This document shows positions 1 to 7,972 of a stretch of 7,972 bases of DNA, piece by piece. This DNA comes from an uncultured Eubacteriales bacterium. GTDB lineage: Bacteria; Bacillota; Clostridia; Oscillospirales; Acutalibacteraceae. Under the pieces are notes generated by a model, which saw nothing but the letters and a program-made list of their open reading frames with translations, had not been told where the DNA came from and ran no database searches. Each line of letters starts with the position of its first letter. Position 1 is the first letter of the stretch. Location of the stretch: assembly GCA_900320235.1 (NCBI GenBank), contig ONRO01000195.1, positions 1-7,972 of the forward strand, written 5' to 3'. Position numbers and translations under genes: made by a program.

Positions 1-54
1 AAGCTTGATAAACCTGAACACACTAACATGAAACTGATTGACGTTTTAAAGTAA
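1..54 (+). CDS. Possible C-terminal tail of an unidentified gene entering from the left edge
   Basis: Frame 1 is open from the first base through 17 codons and stops at TAA 52-54, giving a tail ending in MKLIDVLK. The codons look ordinary for a clostridial gene, and the other two plus-strand frames stop within the first 31 bases. The piece is too short to name a family. One minus-strand frame is also open across it, so coding is not proven. If real, the gene converges on rpoC. No clear intrinsic terminator follows its stop; the best dyad nearby is only a 5-base-pair stem around 118-136. Confidence 0.3.
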   Translation, partial: KLDKPEHTNMKLIDVLK

Positions 55-293
55 GAAGCAACGTAACCAAGCCGCCCATGCTCACACAAAACTAATTTTC
101 CATGTCAACTCTGACTCCTGACCCATTTTTCTCAGGCAAGCCAACTTCCACAGCTATTAAGCGTGATAACTCCGCACTCGCTTATATAAAACCTACTTAA
201 GATAAGTAATTTGAAAACGCAGCCGCCTGCCTCTTTAATTCACTACGGCTTTTTCAATACTACTGTTTTCTATGAGCAATTCTGTTCCTTCCT
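55..293. other. Intergenic stretch with no gene recognised
   Basis: This stretch is about 240 bases with stops in most frames. No ribosome binding site precedes a sensible start, and no strong promoter pair was found. On the minus strand a perfect TTGACA lies near 102-107, but no matching -10 box follows at 16-18 bases. A small dyad, ACTTA-AGA-TAAGT, sits near 195-207. Nothing here can be given a function. Confidence 0.5.
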
Positions 294-313
294 TTGCTGC
301 CTTGCGGCAGCAA
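294..313. repeat. Perfect 8-bp hairpin with TTGC loop
   Basis: TTGCTGCC (294-301) pairs with GGCAGCAA (306-313) across the four-base loop TTGC. No T-run follows on either strand, so it is not an intrinsic terminator. It is the left-most stem of the structured element. Confidence 0.7.
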
Positions 314-364
314 GCCCGTTACTACATGACCCTCACAAGAGGACGCGCTCTCTTTCCCAGGGCG

Positions 365-379
365 GCACAGAGCCTGTGC
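365..379. repeat. Short perfect 6-bp hairpin
   Basis: GCACAG (365-370) pairs with CTGTGC (374-379) around a three-base loop. A G-T pair at 364 and 380 could extend it. Only TCCCTTT follows on the plus strand, a weak T-tract, so a terminator role is doubtful. Confidence 0.6.
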
Positions 380-442
380 TCCCTTTAAAATCAGATTTTT
401 CATCAGATTTAGTTTATCCGGAAAAAGCAGTTTATTATTCCT

Positions 443-458
443 GTCGGGGTTTCCCGAC
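443..458. repeat. Perfect 6-bp GC hairpin next to the large palindrome
   Basis: GTCGGG (443-448) pairs with CCCGAC (453-458) around the loop GTTT. It stands only three bases from the 31-base palindrome, so the two would form adjacent stems in RNA from either strand. Confidence 0.65.
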
Positions 459-461
459 CTC

Positions 462-492
462 TTCAAAAACAGTCCACTGGACTGTTTTTGAA
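462..492. terminator. 31-base palindrome; possible bidirectional intrinsic terminator
   Basis: TTCAAAAACAGTCCA (462-476) is the exact reverse complement of TGGACTGTTTTTGAA (478-492), with a single base between them. As RNA, the core is ACAGTCC/GGACTGT with a three-base loop, followed by five U on either strand. This is the layout of a bidirectional terminator. The stem is only moderately GC-rich, and the perfect symmetry goes beyond what termination needs. A protein-binding site, or an end or hairpin of a mobile repeat, is equally possible. Confidence 0.45.
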
Positions 493-610
493 TTCACCCC
501 TTGCCGAGGGATTGCAGTCAGGGGATTTCGCCATACCCCAAGGGCACTTCCTTCGGGCGACTACGGTTGGCGACCGGGGGCGCTGGGTCTCGCCTGCCGG
601 CTTGGTCGGT

Positions 611-629
611 GCTGCTGCTTCGCAGCGGT
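611..629. repeat. 8-bp hairpin inside the GC-rich block
   Basis: GCTGCTGC (611-618) pairs with GCAGCGGT (622-629) around a three-base TTC loop, with six Watson-Crick pairs and two G-T pairs. It lies just before the second GTCCACTGG copy at 630-638. No T-run follows on either strand. Confidence 0.55.
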
Positions 630-671
630 GTCCACTGGCCCCCCCGCAGCCCCATGTACCTCCCGCAGTCT

Positions 672-699
672 TTGTAAAGGCTTGCGAAACTTTTATAAT
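672..699 (+). promoter_or_regulatory. Weak candidate plus-strand sigma-70-type promoter at the right edge of the structured element
   Basis: TTGTAA at 672-677 (four of six matches to TTGACA) is followed after 16 bases by a perfect TATAAT at 694-699. Transcription would start near 706 and run towards the 3' end of rpoC as antisense. No open frame lies downstream before rpoC, so there is no obvious product. In AT-rich DNA such a pair can arise by chance. Confidence 0.2.
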
Positions 700-823
700 T
701 GCCTACTGATTCAACTGCTCTGAGAAGTCTGGGAAAACTTTAATAAATAACTTGATTATCGGTTTTGTTTTATGATTCACCGTACACCAGATATAATTTC
801 TTTGAATATTTCTGTTCAAACCC

Positions 824-868
824 AAAAGAAAAAATACCGTCTGCCGTATAAACCTGACAGACGGTATT
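824..868 (-). terminator. Intrinsic terminator of the rpoB-rpoC transcript
   Basis: On the minus strand, 30 bases after the rpoC stop, AATACCGTCTG (868-858) pairs perfectly with CAGACGGTATT (843-833). The stem has 11 base pairs and the loop 14 bases. The tract TTTTTTCTTTT (834-824) overlaps and follows the stem. This is a typical Rho-independent terminator. On the plus strand the stem is followed by AAATTATAC, which lacks a T-run, so it should act mainly on rpoC transcripts. Confidence 0.92.
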
Positions 869-898
869 AAATTATACAGTATTATTTATTGAAAAGCA

Positions 899-5071
<4,173 letters not shown>

Positions 5072-5082
5072 CAGTCGGTATT

Positions 5083-5089
5083 CCCCTTT
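5083..5089 (-). promoter_or_regulatory. Ribosome binding site of rpoC
   Basis: AAAGGGG (minus strand) lies 11 bases before the rpoC ATG and just after the rpoB TAA at 5095-5093. It occupies most of the short gap between the genes, which fits translation of rpoC from the shared message. The spacing is slightly long and the match to AAGGAGG imperfect, but no better site is near. Confidence 0.65.
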
Positions 5090-5092
5090 CGA

Positions 5093-7972
5093 TTAAAATA
5101 AGTCGTCGTCTGAGTCGCCCAGATCAGAGAAATCTCCCATATCGGAAAGATCATTAACATCATCTGAAACTGCGCTGAGGAAATCGTCTTCATCAGGCTC
5201 GGGAGCTTCCTCGGCTTCGCCGTTTTCGTCCTGATAGGTATAACCCTCATCATCACCCTCGACCATAATGCTCTTTTCGTCGAGAAGATTGTTGTCCGGA
5301 ATTACATCATCGTCAAGATCTGCCTCAAGATCAATTTCTGCGCCTTCCTTGTCATAGACCTTGATATCAAGAGCAAGTGACTGAAGCTCTTTGATAAGTA
5401 CCTTAAAGGATTCAGGAATACCCGGCTTCGGAATATTCTGTCCTTTTACGATAGCCTCATAGGTCTTTACTCTTCCGACAACGTCATCGGATTTTACTGT
5501 AAGTATTTCCTGAAGTGTATAAGCTGCGCCGTATGCTTCAAGTGCCCATACTTCCATCTCACCGAAACGCTGACCGCCGAACTGAGCTTTACCGCCGAGA
5601 GGCTGCTGTGTGATAAGGGAGTAGGGACCGGTGGAACGTGCATGTATCTTATCATCAACAAGGTGATGCAGTTTAAGATAATACATGTAACCGACTGTAA
5701 CCGGGTTATCGAAATATTCACCTGTACGGCCGTCTTTCAGACGGATCTTACCGTCCTCACTGATTCCTGCGTCACGGAAGCACTGGAAAATATCCTGCTC
5801 ATGAGCGCCGTCAAATACAGGAGTCATGATCTTCCAGCCGAGAGCTCTTGCTGCATATCCGAGATGGACCTCAAGCACCTGACCGATGTTCATACGTGAA
5901 GGAACGCCGAGGGGGTTAAGCACGATATCAAGCGGTCTGCCGTCGGGGAGGAAAGGCATATCTTCCTCAGGAAGGATTCTTGAAACGACACCCTTGTTAC
6001 CGTGACGGCCAGCCATCTTATCGCCGACCTGGATCTTACGCTTCTGTGCGATATAGCAGCGTACAACCTTATTGACGCCCGGAGAAAGTTCGCTGTCGGG
6101 GTCTTCTTTATTGAATACTTTTACATCTACGATAATACCGTATTCACCGTGGGGAACACGAAGAGAGGTATCTCTAACTTCTCTTGATTTTTCGCCGAAG
6201 ATAGCACGCAGAAGTCTTTCTTCAGCAGTAAGCTCTGTTTCTCCCTTGGGAGTAACCTTACCTACGAGGATATCACCCGAATGAACCTCGGCACCGATAT
6301 GGATAATACCATTTTCATCGAGGTCACGAAGCTGATCCTCACCGATGTTCGGGATTTCTTTGGTAATTTCCTCAGGTCCGAGCTTTGTATCTCTTGCTTC
6401 TGTTTCATATTCCTCAATATGGATTGAGGTATAAACATCATCACGGACTATTTTTTCATTAAGAAGAACTGCGTCCTCGTAGTTATAACCTTCCCATGTC
6501 ATAAAGCCGATGAGAGCATTCTTACCGAGTGATATCTCACCGTTATGGGTAGCAGGACCGTCTGCAAGGACTTCACCCTTGACAACGCGCTGACCAACGT
6601 CAACGATCGGAACCTGATTGATACATGTACCCTGGTTTGAACGCATGAACTTAGTAACTTCAAAGGTCTGGATTCTGCCTGAGTCATATTCAACTTTGAT
6701 CTCATTTGCACTGACGTATTTAACAACGCCGTCTTCCTCGGAGAGGATACAAACGCCGGAGTCAACGCCTGCCTTATATTCCATACCTGTGCCGACGATA
6801 GGAGATTCTGTAACGAGAAGCGGCACAGCCTGACGCTGCATGTTTGATCCCATGAGAGCACGGTTTGCGTCATCGTTTTCAAGGAATGGGATCATTGAAG
6901 TAGCGACTGAAACAACCATTCGCGGAGACACGTCCATATAGTCAGCCTGTTCTCTGGGAACTTCGACGAATTCATCACGGTGTCTGCCGACGATTTTTGC
7001 ATTCACGAAATGACCTTCCTCATCGAGGGGTTCATTTGCCTGAGCGACGATGAAGTTATCCTCCATGTCAGCTGTCATATAATCAACATGATCTGTAACA
7101 ACGCCTGTTTCCTTGTCCACCTTGCGGTAAGGAGCCTCGATCAGGCCGTACTCATTGATTTTAGCGAAGGTTGCGAGATAAGAGATAAGTCCGATGTTAG
7201 GACCTTCAGGAGTCTCGATAGGGCACATGCGGCCGTAATGTGTATAGTGAACGTCACGCACCTCAAATCCTGCACGGTCTCTTGAAAGACCGCCGGGACC
7301 AAGAGCTGAAAGACGTCTTTTGTGTGTAAGTTCTGCAAGAGGGTTATTCTGGTCCATGAACTGTGAGAGCGGGGAAGAACCGAAGAATTCCTTGATTGCA
7401 GCGGTTACAGGACGGATATTGATAAGAGCCTTGGGATCGATATGATCATAATCCTGAGCCTGTGAAGTCATTCTTTCTGTGATAACTCTCTGGAGTCTTG
7501 TAAAGCCGATACGGAACTGATTCTGAAGAAGTTCGCCTACGCAGCGGATTCTTCTGTTTCCGAGATGGTCGATATCGTCTGTTGTACCGATACCATGTGA
7601 AAGAGTGAGCATATAGTTGATTGTTGAATAGATATCATCAACGATAATGTGTTTGGGAATAAGAGCGTCCTTGTTTTTTCTGATCTCAGCTTTGAGATCG
7701 TCCTCATCAAGACCGAGTGCAAGGATTTCTTTGAGTATACACCAGCGCACCTTTTCATTGATACCGCATTCTGCATCTGCATCGAACGAAACATATTTTG
7801 AAATATCGACCATACCGTTTGAAATGATCTTTACTTCATCAAGCTGTTCCTCGCCGAAGTTTGCCTGCGGTCTGACGTAAGCAACAGTGATACCCATGTT
7901 TTCGATCTCCATAGCTCTTTCCTTGGAGATGAACTCGCCTTCTTCAGCGATAAGTTCGCCTTCATCGCTTAT
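5093..7972 (-). CDS. rpoB: DNA-directed RNA polymerase subunit beta (RpoB), N-terminus beyond the window
   Basis: This subunit forms one side of the active-site cleft and binds rifampicin. The reading frame is open to the window edge, so the Met at 7912-7910 is internal: 20 further codons precede it, and 959 residues are visible. Comparison with B. subtilis RpoB suggests about 265 residues are missing. Counting from that internal Met, it shows: the lobe region ending in DIDHLGNRRIR (about 114-123); the rifampicin region (177-209, with Gln184, Asp187, His197 and Ser202 matching E. coli 513, 516, 526 and 531); YNYED with Glu479-Asp480; KIQVGDKMAGRHGNKG with Lys632 and Lys640 near the active site; and the C-terminal clamp QPLGGKAQFGGQRFGEMEVW (770-789). 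The key rifampicin-contact residues just listed are of the susceptible type, but Pro181 stands where E. coli has Gln510. The last 59 residues contain 24 Asp or Glu and no Lys, Arg or His. It is the upstream gene of the rpoB-rpoC operon. Confidence 0.98.
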   Translation of the reverse strand: MSDEGELIAEEGEFISKERAMEIENMGITVAYVRPQANFGEEQLDEVKIISNGMVDISKYVSFDADAECGINEKVRWCILKEILALGLDEDDLKAEIRKNKDALIPKHIIVDDIYSTINYMLTLSHGIGTTDDIDHLGNRRIRCVGELLQNQFRIGFTRLQRVITERMTSQAQDYDHIDPKALINIRPVTAAIKEFFGSSPLSQFMDQNNPLAELTHKRRLSALGPGGLSRDRAGFEVRDVHYTHYGRMCPIETPEGPNIGLISYLATFAKINEYGLIEAPYRKVDKETGVVTDHVDYMTADMEDNFIVAQANEPLDEEGHFVNAKIVGRHRDEFVEVPREQADYMDVSPRMVVSVATSMIPFLENDDANRALMGSNMQRQAVPLLVTESPIVGTGMEYKAGVDSGVCILSEEDGVVKYVSANEIKVEYDSGRIQTFEVTKFMRSNQGTCINQVPIVDVGQRVVKGEVLADGPATHNGEISLGKNALIGFMTWEGYNYEDAVLLNEKIVRDDVYTSIHIEEYETEARDTKLGPEEITKEIPNIGEDQLRDLDENGIIHIGAEVHSGDILVGKVTPKGETELTAEERLLRAIFGEKSREVRDTSLRVPHGEYGIIVDVKVFNKEDPDSELSPGVNKVVRCYIAQKRKIQVGDKMAGRHGNKGVVSRILPEEDMPFLPDGRPLDIVLNPLGVPSRMNIGQVLEVHLGYAARALGWKIMTPVFDGAHEQDIFQCFRDAGISEDGKIRLKDGRTGEYFDNPVTVGYMYYLKLHHLVDDKIHARSTGPYSLITQQPLGGKAQFGGQRFGEMEVWALEAYGAAYTLQEILTVKSDDVVGRVKTYEAIVKGQNIPKPGIPESFKVLIKELQSLALDIKVYDKEGAEIDLEADLDDDVIPDNNLLDEKSIMVEGDDEGYTYQDENGEAEEAPEPDEDDFLSAVSDDVNDLSDMGDFSDLGDSDDDLF

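Larger units (their letters stand above)
294..668. repeat. Structured, partly GC-rich intergenic element; candidate dispersed repeat or structured RNA
   Basis: At least five hairpins are packed into about 375 bases: 294-313, 365-379, 443-458, 462-492 and 611-629. The right half is markedly GC-rich, with 86 of 120 bases G or C at 541-660, against AT-rich flanks on both sides. A 9-base word, GTCCACTGG, occurs in the centre of the palindrome (472-480) and again at 630-638. ATCAGATTT is repeated at 390-398 and 402-410. Open frames cross the element on both strands, including a 170-codon plus-strand frame from a TTG at 211 and a 45-codon minus-strand frame at 518-655. Their composition (runs of Cys, Pro, Arg and Gly) and the lack of a well-placed ribosome binding site argue against coding. 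The element resembles intergenic repeats that I recall producing many spurious short proteins in gut Firmicutes genomes, but this was not checked. The limits given are approximate, and no terminal inverted repeats or target duplication were found. Confidence 0.5.

Noticed and set aside
102..107. Perfect TTGACA on the minus strand
   Set aside because: No -10-like sequence follows at a workable distance, and no gene lies downstream on that strand in the window.
260..466. 68-codon minus-strand open frame from a TTG inside the palindrome arm
   Set aside because: The start lies in the palindrome, has no upstream ribosome binding site, and the frame crosses three hairpins. No recognisable domain.
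294..668. CRISPR array
   Set aside because: The hairpins differ in sequence and spacing, with no regular direct repeats or spacers.
211..723. 170-codon plus-strand open frame from a TTG start
   Set aside because: It has no ribosome binding site, and its Cys-, Arg- and Pro-rich composition follows the GC-rich block. It also reads through four hairpins and the 31-base palindrome. It looks like chance openness of a structured element.
792..797. TATAAT box on the plus strand between the structured element and rpoC
   Set aside because: No -35 match at 16-18 bases upstream, and nothing to transcribe except antisense of rpoC.
7910..7912. ATG as the possible start of rpoB
   Set aside because: The frame stays open for 20 more codons to the edge with RpoB-like sequence, and no ribosome binding site precedes it. 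The protein would lack about a quarter of its family length.

Overview
The window looks like chromosomal DNA of a low- to mid-GC Clostridia member. The RpoB and RpoC proteins and the long acidic RpoB tail suggest a Ruminococcus-like member of the Oscillospiraceae. This placement comes from protein character recalled by eye, not from a search.

About 88% of the window (899-7972) is the rpoB-rpoC pair on the minus strand, encoding the beta and beta' subunits of RNA polymerase. rpoB enters from the right edge without its N-terminal part (roughly 265 residues by comparison with Bacillus subtilis RpoB). It is followed after 21 bases by a complete rpoC of 1390 codons, and then by a strong intrinsic terminator at 824-868. 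No gene follows rpoC on the same strand within the window, so the transcript appears to end here rather than run into rpsL, rpsG and fusA, as it does in many Firmicutes.

The left 830 bases hold no convincing complete gene. The first 54 bases may be the last 17 codons of a plus-strand gene converging on rpoC. Bases about 294-665 form a compact structured element. It contains five hairpins, including a 31-base palindrome at 462-492, and a GC-rich block (86 of 120 bases G or C at 541-660) set in AT-rich flanks. It looks like a dispersed intergenic repeat or a structured RNA, but its family is not identified.

The most distinctive observation is inside rpoC. The stretch between the first and second cysteines of the second zinc site is 253 residues apart here, against 74 in E. 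coli. The extra length is accounted for by four tandem divergent copies of a module of about 56-60 residues that is present once in B. subtilis and E. coli. RpoC also carries a charged insertion of about 20 residues near its N-terminus. RpoB has proline at the position equivalent to E. coli Gln510, in the rifampicin pocket.
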